64,000 nucleotides of DNA. Source: Pseudomonas sp. R37(2017) (GTDB lineage: Bacteria; Pseudomonadota; Gammaproteobacteria; Pseudomonadales; Pseudomonadaceae). The stretch covers positions 62,001-126,000 of the forward strand of contig NZ_NEHO01000004.1 of assembly GCF_002113375.1 (NCBI RefSeq), written 5' to 3'. Below the pieces are notes generated by a model that was given only the letters and a program-made list of their open reading frames with translations, had not been told where the DNA came from and did not search any database. The position numbers and the translations under genes are program-made. Below, in pieces: positions 45,769-54,741 of this stretch. Position 1 is the first letter of the stretch. Each line of letters starts with the position of its first letter.

Positions 45769-46686
45769 CTATCGAACTGCGCTAACACCGTCCAATGTCG
45801 AAAACGACGTGTCCTTGGCCGTCAGCAGGAAGTCGCGCATGTACGGCGCATCGAGCATGTCGGCGCGAACCGCCGCATACAACGTGGCGAACAGGCCTTT
45901 CTCACCCAGCCGCTTGGCTTTCACATAACCCCGCGAACTGTATTCATGCAGTGCCCAATGGGGCATGCCGCACACGCCGCGACCGCTGGCCACCAGTTGC
46001 ATCATCATCACCGTCAGTTCCGAAGTGCGCACCTGGGCCGGCTCGATGTCGGCGGGTTCGAGGAAGCGGGTGAAAATGTCCAGCCGGTCCCGTTCCACCG
46101 GGTAGGTGATCAGGGTTTCCGGGAGCAGGTCTTCGGGGACGATATACGCCTTGCCGGCCAGGCGGTGCTGGTTGGCCACCGCCAGCATCGCTTCATAGGT
46201 GAACAGCGGTACATAGGTGATCCCGACCAGATCCACAGGGTCGGAGGTGACCACCAGGTCCAGGTCGCCACGGGCCAGGGCCGGCAGTGGGGCGAAGGAG
46301 AAACCCGAGGCCAGGTCCAGTTCGACTTCCGGCCAGGCGTCGCGGAACTGGTCGATGGTCGGCATCAGCCACTGGAAGCAGCTGTGGCATTCGATGGCCA
46401 TGTGCAGGCGCCCGGCGGTGCCACCGGCCAACCGGCTGATGTCACGCTCGGCGGCGCGCAGCAGCGGCAGGGTGGCGTCGGCCAGTTGCAGCAGGCGCAA
46501 ACCGGCGCTGGTGAAGCGCACCGGTTTGGTCTTGCGCACGAACAGCGGCATGCCCATGCGCTCTTCCAGCTCCTTGAACTGGTGGGACAGGGCTGATTGA
46601 GTCAAGTGCAGGCGATCAGCCGCATCCACCAGGCTGTCGGCTTCGCGCAGGGCGTGCAGGGTCTTGAGGTGACGGATTTCAAGCAC
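45769..46686 (-). CDS. metR: LysR-type regulator of methionine biosynthesis MetR
   Basis: A 305-residue LysR protein. The N-terminal HTH (LKTLHALREADSLVDAADRLHLTQSALSHQFKELEER, split by the turn) and the effector domain with IECHSCFQWLMP and TYPVERDRLDIFTRFL follow E. coli MetR closely. MetR activates metE and other methionine genes with homocysteine as co-effector. The GTG start at 46686 is preceded by GGAG with six-base spacing and gives MLEIRHLKTL, aligning with MetR. An ATG four codons upstream lacks a ribosome site. No met gene is adjacent. Confidence 0.9.
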   Translation of the reverse strand: MLEIRHLKTLHALREADSLVDAADRLHLTQSALSHQFKELEERMGMPLFVRKTKPVRFTSAGLRLLQLADATLPLLRAAERDISRLAGGTAGRLHMAIECHSCFQWLMPTIDQFRDAWPEVELDLASGFSFAPLPALARGDLDLVVTSDPVDLVGITYVPLFTYEAMLAVANQHRLAGKAYIVPEDLLPETLITYPVERDRLDIFTRFLEPADIEPAQVRTSELTVMMMQLVASGRGVCGMPHWALHEYSSRGYVKAKRLGEKGLFATLYAAVRADMLDAPYMRDFLLTAKDTSFSTLDGVSAVR

Positions 46687-46763
46687 CGTAGGCTCCATGA
46701 GGAAAACTTGTCGATAAATCGAAAAGATTGAGTTTGTCTCATGTTGATGTCGCTGTCGACCAC

Positions 46764-46800
46764 CAGCACGGCGGAACACATTGCGTGCTCCGCCGTTGCT
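46764..46800 (-). terminator. Hairpin between giant toxin gene and metR
   Basis: AGCACGGCGGAACAC and GTGCTCCGCCGTTGCT pair with two mismatches around ATTGC, just past the stop of the large gene. No T run follows on the minus strand, so termination efficiency is uncertain. Confidence 0.5.
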
Positions 46801-46803
46801 GCT

Positions 46804-49800
46804 TTACAGCGAGGAAAAGTGCTTGTTGCCCAGTGGTTTGCCAATGTCACCACGCCAGATCGCTTCGACCGGACCGCCACTGGCAGCCACCTCTTTCTGC
46901 CATTGCAGGCCCAGATTGCGTTGTTCCGGCAGTTTCAGATGAGCTTTGACGAAGTCGCTGAATTGCGGCTTGGCCGAGGTGTAGTGGAAGTGTGCGTACC
47001 ACAGGATTTGCGCCGGTTCGCTGCGCAGGTCGCGTACCTCGTACTCCTGCAGGAAATCCCGTCGCCCGTCCGCGCGTTTGCCCAGGTCCCGTAGACCGCC
47101 TTCCTTGCGAATATCCACCACCTTCTGTTCCAGCAGATAGTCCAGGTAGCCCTCGGTCGGGGTTTTGCTTTTCATGCTTTGATCGATACGCAGAGTGCGC
47201 CCCGCACGCCGCATTTCATCCGCTCGTCTGCGCAATTGCGCCGCGATGGACTCAGTCGGTGACAGTCGTTCGATGGCCTCGGCACGCAAGATCAACTCCG
47301 CGGCTTCGCTGTCCATCATGTGCTCCAGGTCGATCGGCGACATGTCCTGGGTTGCATAGCTCCGGACCTTGGCCTTGTAGTTGTCCAGCGCTTGGAGTCG
47401 ACCGCGGGCATCGGTCAGCAATGCGTCCAGGTCTCTTCGAATGGTTTGAACCGGTTGCTCCACGGGACTGACCTGGCGAAATTTGCCATGGGTGTCCTGC
47501 TCCCAGACTTCGTTGATTCCGCCTTCGCCAGTCAGGTTGTATCGCCGCGTTTGAGTGGTCGGCTCCCAGTGCTCGACGCCGATCAGCAGGTGATCGTCAT
47601 TGGTCATGAAGATTTTCTTGTTGCCATGCCCCGGAGCGGAGGTTGCTATCGGTTCCTGAATACCCTTGCGTGCCCGTTCGGCCATCCTTTCGATGCCCTC
47701 CATCAACGGAGCGACCCACTCCAGGTGAAAGTGCTGTGGATAACTGGCGGTCCAGATATTCATTTCGCGGCGAAACAGATCGTATGCCTCAAGGCAGTCA
47801 CGCAGTATTTGAGTCCGTTGCGCCTTGGTCGCGGTGACTTCAGGCAGGCTGAATTGAGTGAACAATGCACGATCCACCCTGGCCCGCAGGTTCCGGGACT
47901 GCTGTTGCAGATAGAGCCACGAGATATCGTTGGCCGTATCGAAACGCTTGATCACTTCCAGGAGGTGTCCGGTTTTCAGGTAAAGCTTGTTGGCCTCGCT
48001 CAGGCGTCCTGTGAGCATTCTGGCGGTTGGCGTGAATTGTTTCTTGTGTGCGGGGACGGTCAGCTGCTCGTACCACAGATTGAAATCGCGATGGATGGCA
48101 TCGATGGCGTCCAGTTCGCGGACGAAGTCCACGCGCACCTTGCGAATGCGCTCGAGAACGCGCAGGCGCGAGGCGAGGTCATCGTGGGGCATCCGGTCCA
48201 GGCGCAGGATGAGGGCGTCGCTCAGATCCAGCAATTCAACCGCGCGATGATTGGCAAAGTACAGGCGCTGCTGGTGTCGGTCAGCCAGGATCAGCGCGTC
48301 ATCGCTCTGCATCTCCACGAGGGCACGCCTTTTACTGCCGTGGTTCAGAGGCAATAGATCAACCAGTGTCTGGTAATGCCTGGAAGCCATTTCAATATCA
48401 GTGATGCAGGACGTATCGGCGATCTCTCTGATTGCCGCGCGATTCGCGATAGTGCTGCTGTTGTAACTTCGCAGCAGGGTATTGGTCCGTGACACTTGGG
48501 CGTCGAGTTGCGGCGCCAGGTTGTCGGCAGCCTCAGTCAATGCCTGTAGCCGACGAAAACGCTGATCGGTCCACCAGCGTGGCAAGCGTTCGCGAATCGC
48601 CGCTGGCCAGAGAGGATCGAGTCCGTCGGCCAGGTGACCGAGGACGGCACCGCCACCGAGCCCCCCACCTTCGAACGTCTTGCCGTGGACATGGAAGTAA
48701 GTATCCCAGTCACCCGCTTCATCAACCGCAATGGGTTGCTTGTAGGTTTTCATTCGAGTGCCGGTCAAACGCCAGTTTCGTGAGTCGTTGCTCCACTCGA
48801 TCTGGAAAATGCGACCCTGTCGAACGATGAAGTCGCCGTCTGCATGCCGATAGACATTGCGGTAAATCCCGTGGGTCCCTGGTTGCAGGCTGGCAAGGCT
48901 GATCAGGTTTTCGTACTCGTAACCCGCAAAACGTTCGACAACTTGCCTGGCATGACGGAGGGTCCTCAAGGGACGTAGTGACTTTATTCCAAGCTGTCGT
49001 ACTCGCGTCAGCGAACGAGCGGCCGCCGCCGGGCTGGAACCGATGGATGCACCGGGAACAATATCCATCGCGGCGTCGATCAATGACATCAGCACCGCCT
49101 CCACTTCGGCCAGACCATGACCGACATCGCCACGCAGGAAAGCAGCAACCGCCAGATTCGCGCTGCTCCAGGCGTCATACAAGGCGATGGCCGAGCCCAC
49201 GAAAGGCACCATGCCCAAGGCCATTTTCAGGTAGTTGAACAGAGCGCCGCACTTCAATGCGGCACGCTCAAAGTACAAGGCATCGTTGGAGCGCGATGTC
49301 GTCCGGTGCGCTTGGAGCAAACGGCCCATATGGACATTGACCAGGTGGACCGCTAGTGAGGTGGTGGCCGGCCAGGCCGTTCCCGTGCCGATCAAGGCAT
49401 CGTGGTTTTTCAACAACGCCTGGTTGATCCGGTTGATGTGCTGTTCAAAATTGCCATGAATGGCGCGGTCGGCCAGGTAGTTGACCGTTTGTGTGTGCAG
49501 GCACAGGTTGAACAGGGCTTTGCGCGCTTCTTCGAGCGTGTCGTACTGGCGTAGAAAGATGCCGTCAGGACTGTCGGGCAGGTAAAGCAGGGTCAGGTCG
49601 CTGACCTGTTCCACGATAAAGGTGACACCGGCCAGGGTGCTCGGTCCCTGATGCGGGGTGTCCTCACCGCCCGCCGTCAGGTTCGCCGGCAACAGCACGA
49701 TGCGTTTGCCGTTGGCCGCATAGGCTTCACGGCTATTGGCGTCGATGGCGATCTCCAGCAATTGGTGCCCGTCGGCGCTGATCTGCCGTTGCAGCAAAGC

Positions 49801-52026
49801 GAACTCGCCTTGCAATTTGAGCATCAGGCGCCACGGCTCGCTCAGGCATTCGCGACGATGTTCATTGCTGAAGGTCGACGCGCCCCCGCTGCCGAGGAAG
49901 GTCTCGCGGATCAGCGTTTCATATTGCCCGGCCAGGTCAAGTTCGGTAACCAGCGCGCGCAACCACATCTGGCTGATGCCGCTTTGCAACCGCTGACGTT
50001 GCGCCTCATCGGCCCCGCTGATCTCGACTCGCATGAACGTCAGGCGCAGCCACATGGCTTCATCGATATTGCCGAGTGCCAGTTCGGCGAGCGACAGCTT
50101 GCTGCGCTGCTGGCTGGCAAACAGCATGTTTTGCTGAGGTGTGCCCGGCGCGGCACCCTCCATGACGACTTTCTGCCAGTAGGTAGAGTCAGGCAGGTCG
50201 AGCAGTACCTCGATCTTTTGTGTGAGGCCGAAATCCTGGCGCAGCTTTATGTCGATGGCTTTTTCAGCGAAGGCTTCCCTTGGCGGCAGTTCGCGTTCGA
50301 GCAGTGCATGGGAGCGCTTCATCGCCTCGATGTAGGCAGTGAATAACCCTTTGAGTCGCGAGCGCTGAGCCTCGGACAGCGTGCCAAGCCATTGTGGCAA
50401 GTTGCCCGCCAATATGCCGCTCCGGTGTTGCTCGAGCAATTGCGCGTAAGCCAGTTCTCGCGCAGCCGGGATGGGCACTGTGAGGCTGGCCAGGGCTTGC
50501 TCGCGCAGTTTCTCCAGGGCCTGGCGGCGCTGATCGGCACGTTGCGGCGTGGGATTGTCAGCAATGATTCGGGCTGCCTGTTGTTCGTGGGCATGAAGCT
50601 GGGTTTGCAAGGCGTATTCGAACGGGTTGCGGGTCAGCGGCAGCAGTTGCAGCGTTTGCGTGTTTTCGTTGGCTGATAACTTGAACAACTCTTGCTCCAT
50701 TGCCTGGCGAGAGGCGAACCGTTGCAGGCCCCCAAAACGTCCGGGCCAATAGAGCAACAGACTGTCGGTGGCTGTCTGCAACAGGGCCGATGCACGGGCG
50801 AATACCAATACGCCGTCCAATTCCCGGGTTTGCGTCGTCGTGGTGTCACCCTCGCTGACAGTCGCCGAGAGCTCCAGTCGCGCAACCACGCGATCTGCCG
50901 GTCGAGCTTGATCGGGGGCGTCGAGCACCGTGGTGATCCACTGATGTTCTTCACTGTCGATCTGATTCAGGCTCAATTGCAGCTCGGCTTCGGCACGCAG
51001 GCCGGTCAGGCGCGCCTGGTACAGGGCGGCGTAATGCGGGCCTGGCTGGTGGCGCAGTTCCAGCAGTTGCTGTGCATTGACGCTGTACAGGAGTGCGCTT
51101 GCTGCGTCGGTGCTGGCTTGCTCGGCAGCGCTCAGCGCGTCGAATTTCAGTTGCAGTCGTTGCAGGCGCGGATCGTTGGGGTCTGGAAAGTCCGGGCCGA
51201 GCAGATTCTCCAGTGCCGATTGCTGTTTCAGCACGGCACTGCGTCGCAAGCCAAATGGAATGTCGGGGCTCAGTTGGCCAAACGGGGCAATGTCGTCGTT
51301 TGCGTCCGGCATTGGCAGATCCGGTGGCGAGGCAAAAACCGTCGCATAGCGTTGCCGGTCGGCGGCCGACATGGCTAATCGCGCCAACAGGGATTCGGCA
51401 CTTTTCGACAGCTCGGGTTTGTCGAGCACGCTGTAGCTGATGGTGACGTTGCTGGCTTGCGATTGAGGTTGCTCGAGCAGTTGCGCCTGCTGTTGGTTCA
51501 GCCAGCGCTCCATGCTGTTGCGGTCGTCAAAGGTCATCCAGTGCGCTTGTCGAGACGGCAAGTACAGCATCTGGGTGACGGGGTGGTCGGTATCGCGGGT
51601 AATGACCAGCGCTCCCGGCAGCTCAGGGGACCGACCGCTGTGGCCCGCGAGCGAGAGCATTTCGACGTAAACCCGGACCTCGGGTGTTGTTGCTTGCGCT
51701 GTCGGATTGACGAGGTCCAGCAGCACGTTGATCTGTTCGGTATTCAAGGTGCCTTGGGCGAACGCCAATTGGCACGACGCCTCGAAATGCTGGCGATACA
51801 AACCAATGGCCTGTGCCTTGCGTGAAAGGTCCGTGCCATGTGCGCGTGCCTGCCACCAGTCGGCGGTCAACGGCGATTGCTGGTCTTGTGCCATGAGTGC
51901 GAGCCACTGGACGCGGCAGTCGTTGCAGCGCGCCGAAGCGCTCAGTATCAGGCTTTCATCCAGGCTGGACGGCAAAGTGCGTGTGAGACCGAAGTCGCTC
52001 GGTAAGGGGGTGTGTTCGTCGACCAT
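46804..52026 (-). CDS. Giant dermonecrotic-toxin/DUF6543-like protein
   Basis: A 1740-residue protein with no Sec signal. The first ~900 residues are helix-rich. A hydrophobic stretch at ~925-1000 (MALGMVPFVGSAIALYDAW and then AEVEAVLMSLIDAAMDIVPGA) resembles a membrane-insertion segment. Next comes a beta-rich module (HGIYRNVYRHADGDFIVRQGRIFQIEW, interrupted) and a glycine cluster near 1119 (FEGGGLGGGAV). The C-terminus (~1679 on, LWYAHFHYTSAKPQFSDFV) is a block I associate with this Pseudomonas family. The layout parallels the N-terminal half of the NEL protein at 27 kb. The enzymatic activity is not recognised. GGAG ten bases before the ATG at 52026 supports the start over the frame opening at 52152. 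Confidence 0.75.
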   Translation of the reverse strand: MVDEHTPLPSDFGLTRTLPSSLDESLILSASARCNDCRVQWLALMAQDQQSPLTADWWQARAHGTDLSRKAQAIGLYRQHFEASCQLAFAQGTLNTEQINVLLDLVNPTAQATTPEVRVYVEMLSLAGHSGRSPELPGALVITRDTDHPVTQMLYLPSRQAHWMTFDDRNSMERWLNQQQAQLLEQPQSQASNVTISYSVLDKPELSKSAESLLARLAMSAADRQRYATVFASPPDLPMPDANDDIAPFGQLSPDIPFGLRRSAVLKQQSALENLLGPDFPDPNDPRLQRLQLKFDALSAAEQASTDAASALLYSVNAQQLLELRHQPGPHYAALYQARLTGLRAEAELQLSLNQIDSEEHQWITTVLDAPDQARPADRVVARLELSATVSEGDTTTTQTRELDGVLVFARASALLQTATDSLLLYWPGRFGGLQRFASRQAMEQELFKLSANENTQTLQLLPLTRNPFEYALQTQLHAHEQQAARIIADNPTPQRADQRRQALEKLREQALASLTVPIPAARELAYAQLLEQHRSGILAGNLPQWLGTLSEAQRSRLKGLFTAYIEAMKRSHALLERELPPREAFAEKAIDIKLRQDFGLTQKIEVLLDLPDSTYWQKVVMEGAAPGTPQQNMLFASQQRSKLSLAELALGNIDEAMWLRLTFMRVEISGADEAQRQRLQSGISQMWLRALVTELDLAGQYETLIRETFLGSGGASTFSNEHRRECLSEPWRLMLKLQGEFALLQRQISADGHQLLEIAIDANSREAYAANGKRIVLLPANLTAGGEDTPHQGPSTLAGVTFIVEQVSDLTLLYLPDSPDGIFLRQYDTLEEARKALFNLCLHTQTVNYLADRAIHGNFEQHINRINQALLKNHDALIGTGTAWPATTSLAVHLVNVHMGRLLQAHRTTSRSNDALYFERAALKCGALFNYLKMALGMVPFVGSAIALYDAWSSANLAVAAFLRGDVGHGLAEVEAVLMSLIDAAMDIVPGASIGSSPAAAARSLTRVRQLGIKSLRPLRTLRHARQVVERFAGYEYENLISLASLQPGTHGIYRNVYRHADGDFIVRQGRIFQIEWSNDSRNWRLTGTRMKTYKQPIAVDEAGDWDTYFHVHGKTFEGGGLGGGAVLGHLADGLDPLWPAAIRERLPRWWTDQRFRRLQALTEAADNLAPQLDAQVSRTNTLLRSYNSSTIANRAAIREIADTSCITDIEMASRHYQTLVDLLPLNHGSKRRALVEMQSDDALILADRHQQRLYFANHRAVELLDLSDALILRLDRMPHDDLASRLRVLERIRKVRVDFVRELDAIDAIHRDFNLWYEQLTVPAHKKQFTPTARMLTGRLSEANKLYLKTGHLLEVIKRFDTANDISWLYLQQQSRNLRARVDRALFTQFSLPEVTATKAQRTQILRDCLEAYDLFRREMNIWTASYPQHFHLEWVAPLMEGIERMAERARKGIQEPIATSAPGHGNKKIFMTNDDHLLIGVEHWEPTTQTRRYNLTGEGGINEVWEQDTHGKFRQVSPVEQPVQTIRRDLDALLTDARGRLQALDNYKAKVRSYATQDMSPIDLEHMMDSEAAELILRAEAIERLSPTESIAAQLRRRADEMRRAGRTLRIDQSMKSKTPTEGYLDYLLEQKVVDIRKEGGLRDLGKRADGRRDFLQEYEVRDLRSEPAQILWYAHFHYTSAKPQFSDFVKAHLKLPEQRNLGLQWQKEVAASGGPVEAIWRGDIGKPLGNKHFSSL

Positions 52027-52163
52027 GACGATAGTTCTCCAAAGGGCCGGGCTTGTGCCGGCGTTGCCCCCATTAAAGGTTCGTCGTACCAGGAACTGGC
52101 GGTACATAGTTAACGCGCAGTGCGCTTTTGTTTCTCGTCGACCGCTCGGCACTCTTCATCAAA

Positions 52164-52181
52164 CTGTCATGGAACTGTGGC
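52164..52181 (+). promoter_or_regulatory. Pho-box-like direct repeat upstream of the alpha/beta hydrolase
   Basis: CTGTCAT-GGAA-CTGTGGC fits the PhoB box (CTGTCAT-N4-CTGTCAT) with an exact first half and a weaker second half. It lies 66-83 bases before the hydrolase ATG. No good -10 was found at the usual distance. Confidence 0.35.
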
Positions 52182-52246
52182 AGCGCGCTTGAACAAACTT
52201 CATCAGACTCGCGCTCTACTGGGGTTCTGCGTTTTGGTGTTTTTTC

Positions 52247-53281
52247 ATGGGCGCTTCATTTCTTTCACGAGTCGTATTTTTGGCCGCGCTGTTGTTCGGC
52301 CTGCCGTCCCTGGCGGCTGCGCGTTGTGACGTCAATGTTCCGACCGAACGGGCGGATCTGGCCCAGGTAAGCCTGGCGTACCAGAGCATCGGCCGTGCGT
52401 CTGATCCGGCCTTGCTGCTGGTGATGGGCCTGGGCGGGCAGTTGATTCACTGGCCGGACGAGGTGGTGGTCGCCCTGTGCCAGCAGGGTTTCCGGGTGAT
52501 CCGCTATGACAATCGCGATGTCGGCCTGTCGACCTGGCGGCAAGCTCCGGCCGAAGTCAACCTGACCTTCGAAGTGCTGCGCTACAAACTCGGATTGCCG
52601 GTGTCGTCGCCGTACTCGCTGACCGACATGGCCGACGATGGCCTGGGTTTGATGGACGCCTTGCACATCGATCAATTCCACGTGTTGGGCGCCAGCATGG
52701 GCGGGATGATCGCCCAGCACATGGCGGCCATGGCACCGCAGCGGGTCGAGAGCCTGACCCTGATCATGACCAGCTCCGGGGCCGAAGGCTTGCCGGCGCC
52801 GAATGCGGCGCTGGTGCAGTTGTTGGCCCGGCGCGGAGCTCCGAACCGCGCAGTGGCCCTGGAGCAACAGGCCGACTTGCTGGCGGCGCTGGGCAGCCCG
52901 ATGGTCACTGATGATCGTCAGGCGCTGCTGCATCAGGCGGCGCAGTCCTATGACCGGGCGTTCAACCCCGAGGGCGTGAAACGCCAGATCATGGCCATTC
53001 TCGCCGAGCCGAGCCGGGTGGCGCTGCTCAACCGGTTGCGGGTGCCGGCGCTGGTGGTGCATGGCACGGCCGACCCGCTGCTGCCAGTGATGCACGGGGT
53101 GCATCTGGCGGCGCATCTGCGTGGCAGTCAGTTGATCCTGATTCCGGGCCTGGCCCATCGTTTCCAGGAGGCGTTCAAGGCGCCGTTGCTGGCGGCGGTG
53201 TTGCCGTACTTGCGCGAGCACCGTGAAGACACCTCGCACTGGGCGCAGATCGAGCCTGTGGCCGATCGCAACCTCCTCTAA
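52247..53281 (+). CDS. Exported alpha/beta hydrolase
   Basis: A 344-residue serine hydrolase with a signal peptide ([21 protein letters not shown], mature part near RCDVNV). The nucleophile elbow is GASMGG, the acid is in [11 protein letters not shown] and the His in [10 protein letters not shown]. The oxyanion segment is [12 protein letters not shown]. This layout is common in periplasmic or secreted esterases, but the substrate is not evident. It stands alone, divergent from the giant toxin gene, with a Pho-box-like repeat upstream. Confidence 0.9.
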   Translation: MGASFLSRVVFLAALLFGLPSLAAARCDVNVPTERADLAQVSLAYQSIGRASDPALLLVMGLGGQLIHWPDEVVVALCQQGFRVIRYDNRDVGLSTWRQAPAEVNLTFEVLRYKLGLPVSSPYSLTDMADDGLGLMDALHIDQFHVLGASMGGMIAQHMAAMAPQRVESLTLIMTSSGAEGLPAPNAALVQLLARRGAPNRAVALEQQADLLAALGSPMVTDDRQALLHQAAQSYDRAFNPEGVKRQIMAILAEPSRVALLNRLRVPALVVHGTADPLLPVMHGVHLAAHLRGSQLILIPGLAHRFQEAFKAPLLAAVLPYLREHREDTSHWAQIEPVADRNLL

Positions 53282-53292
53282 CCCTGATGACC

Positions 53293-53396
53293 TGTAGGAG
53301 CGAGTGCCCGCTTGCGGCATGCTCGCGATGGCGTCGGGTCAGTCGATATCATCCTTGGCTGAAACACCGCCATCGCGAGCGTGCTCGCTCCTACAG
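53293..53396. repeat. REP pair, TGTAGGAGCGAG class, with loop insert
   Basis: The left arm has the TGCCCGCTTGCGG insert, the right arm is canonical. It separates the convergent hydrolase and aauR genes. Confidence 0.9.
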
Positions 53397-53412
53397 GGGG
53401 ATACCTGGTCCG

Positions 53413-54741
53413 TCAGTGGCTCAGGCCGTACTTCTTCACTTTGTCGAACAGCGTGGTCTTGGCCATGCCCAGTTCCTGGCTGGCCTGGGTCAGGTTGCCG
53501 CCGCTGCGTTGCAAGGCATCGCTGAGCAGGTTGCGCTCGAACGCTTCCACCGCTTCGGCAAAGGCCAGGCCCTGATTGCCGCCGCCTGCACCGGTTTTCT
53601 TGAACGCCGGCAGGCCCAGGGCAAAGCGTTCGGCAACGTTGCGCAGTTCACGCACGTTGCCTGGCCAGTCGTGGCTCATCAGGTTGGAGACGGTCTGGTT
53701 GTCCAACTCCGGCACCGCGCGGTCGAAGCGCAGGGACGACTGCTGCAGAAAGTGTTCGAACAGTTGCAGGATGTCCTCGCGGCGTTCGCGCAGGGGTGGC
53801 AGTTCCAGGGTCACTACGTTGAGGCGGTAATACAGGTCGCTGCGGAATTCGCCGGCCTTGCTCGACTGGACGAGATCGGATTTGGTCGCCGCGATCACCC
53901 GGCAATCCACCGCCACGCTCTGGTTCGAACCGAGGCGCTCGAGGGTGCGTTCCTGCAACACCCGCAGCAGTTTGATCTGCAAGGGCAGGGGCATGCTTTC
54001 CACTTCGTCGAGGAACAGCGTGCCGCCGTCGGCGTGTTCGATCTTGCCGATCCGCCGCTTGCCCGCGCCGGTGAAGGCGTTGGCTTCGTGGCCGAAAATT
54101 TCACTTTCGAAGAGGTTTTCCGGCAGGCCGCCGCAGTTCAGGGCGACGAACTGCTTGGTGTGCCGCCGACTGAAATCATGCAGGCAGCGCGCGACCAGCT
54201 CCTTGCCGGTGCCAGTCTCGCCTTCGATCAGCACGTTGGCCGAGGTATCGGCGACATTGGCGATCAGTTCCCGCAAATTCTGCATGGCCGGCGAGCGTCC
54301 GATGATCCGCCCTTCGAGGGAGTCGCGCTCGGCCAGTTGCCGGCGCAGCGACGATACCTCCCGCGCCAGGCTGCGTTGCTCCAGCGCGCGGCGGGCCACG
54401 TCCACCAGGCGTTCCGGGGAGAACGGCTTTTCCATGAAGTCGTAGGCGCCTTTCTGCATCGCGCCGACGGCCATGGAGATGTCGCCATGCCCGGTGATCA
54501 GCACCACCGGCAAGCTGCGGTCGCGGGCCTTGAGCCGGGTCAGCAATTCCAGGCCATCGATGCCCGGCAGGCGAATGTCGCTGATGACGATGCCGGCAAA
54601 GTTGTCGCCGACCTGCTCCAGGGCCTCTTCGGCACTGCCCACGCCAATGCAGGGAATGTCTTCCAGGGTCAGTGCCTGTTGGCAACCGAGCAGCACATGG
54701 GGGTCGTCTTCGACGATCAATACACTAAGGTCGTTGTTCAT
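53413..54741 (-). CDS. aauR: Sigma54-dependent response regulator AauR
   Basis: A 442-residue activator of acidic amino-acid uptake and use. Order: receiver domain with phospho-acceptor Asp in VISDIRLPG and the Lys in EKPFSPE; AAA+ domain with Walker A GETGTGKE and Walker [11 protein letters not shown]; and a C-terminal Fis-type HTH ([20 protein letters not shown]). The sigma54-contact loop reads NAFTGA (Asn221) rather than GAFTGA. It is coupled to the sensor gene by an ATGA overlap. In Pseudomonas AauR-AauS responds to glutamate/aspartate and activates aatJQMP, which lie just upstream here. Confidence 0.93.
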   Translation of the reverse strand: MNNDLSVLIVEDDPHVLLGCQQALTLEDIPCIGVGSAEEALEQVGDNFAGIVISDIRLPGIDGLELLTRLKARDRSLPVVLITGHGDISMAVGAMQKGAYDFMEKPFSPERLVDVARRALEQRSLAREVSSLRRQLAERDSLEGRIIGRSPAMQNLRELIANVADTSANVLIEGETGTGKELVARCLHDFSRRHTKQFVALNCGGLPENLFESEIFGHEANAFTGAGKRRIGKIEHADGGTLFLDEVESMPLPLQIKLLRVLQERTLERLGSNQSVAVDCRVIAATKSDLVQSSKAGEFRSDLYYRLNVVTLELPPLRERREDILQLFEHFLQQSSLRFDRAVPELDNQTVSNLMSHDWPGNVRELRNVAERFALGLPAFKKTGAGGGNQGLAFAEAVEAFERNLLSDALQRSGGNLTQASQELGMAKTTLFDKVKKYGLSH

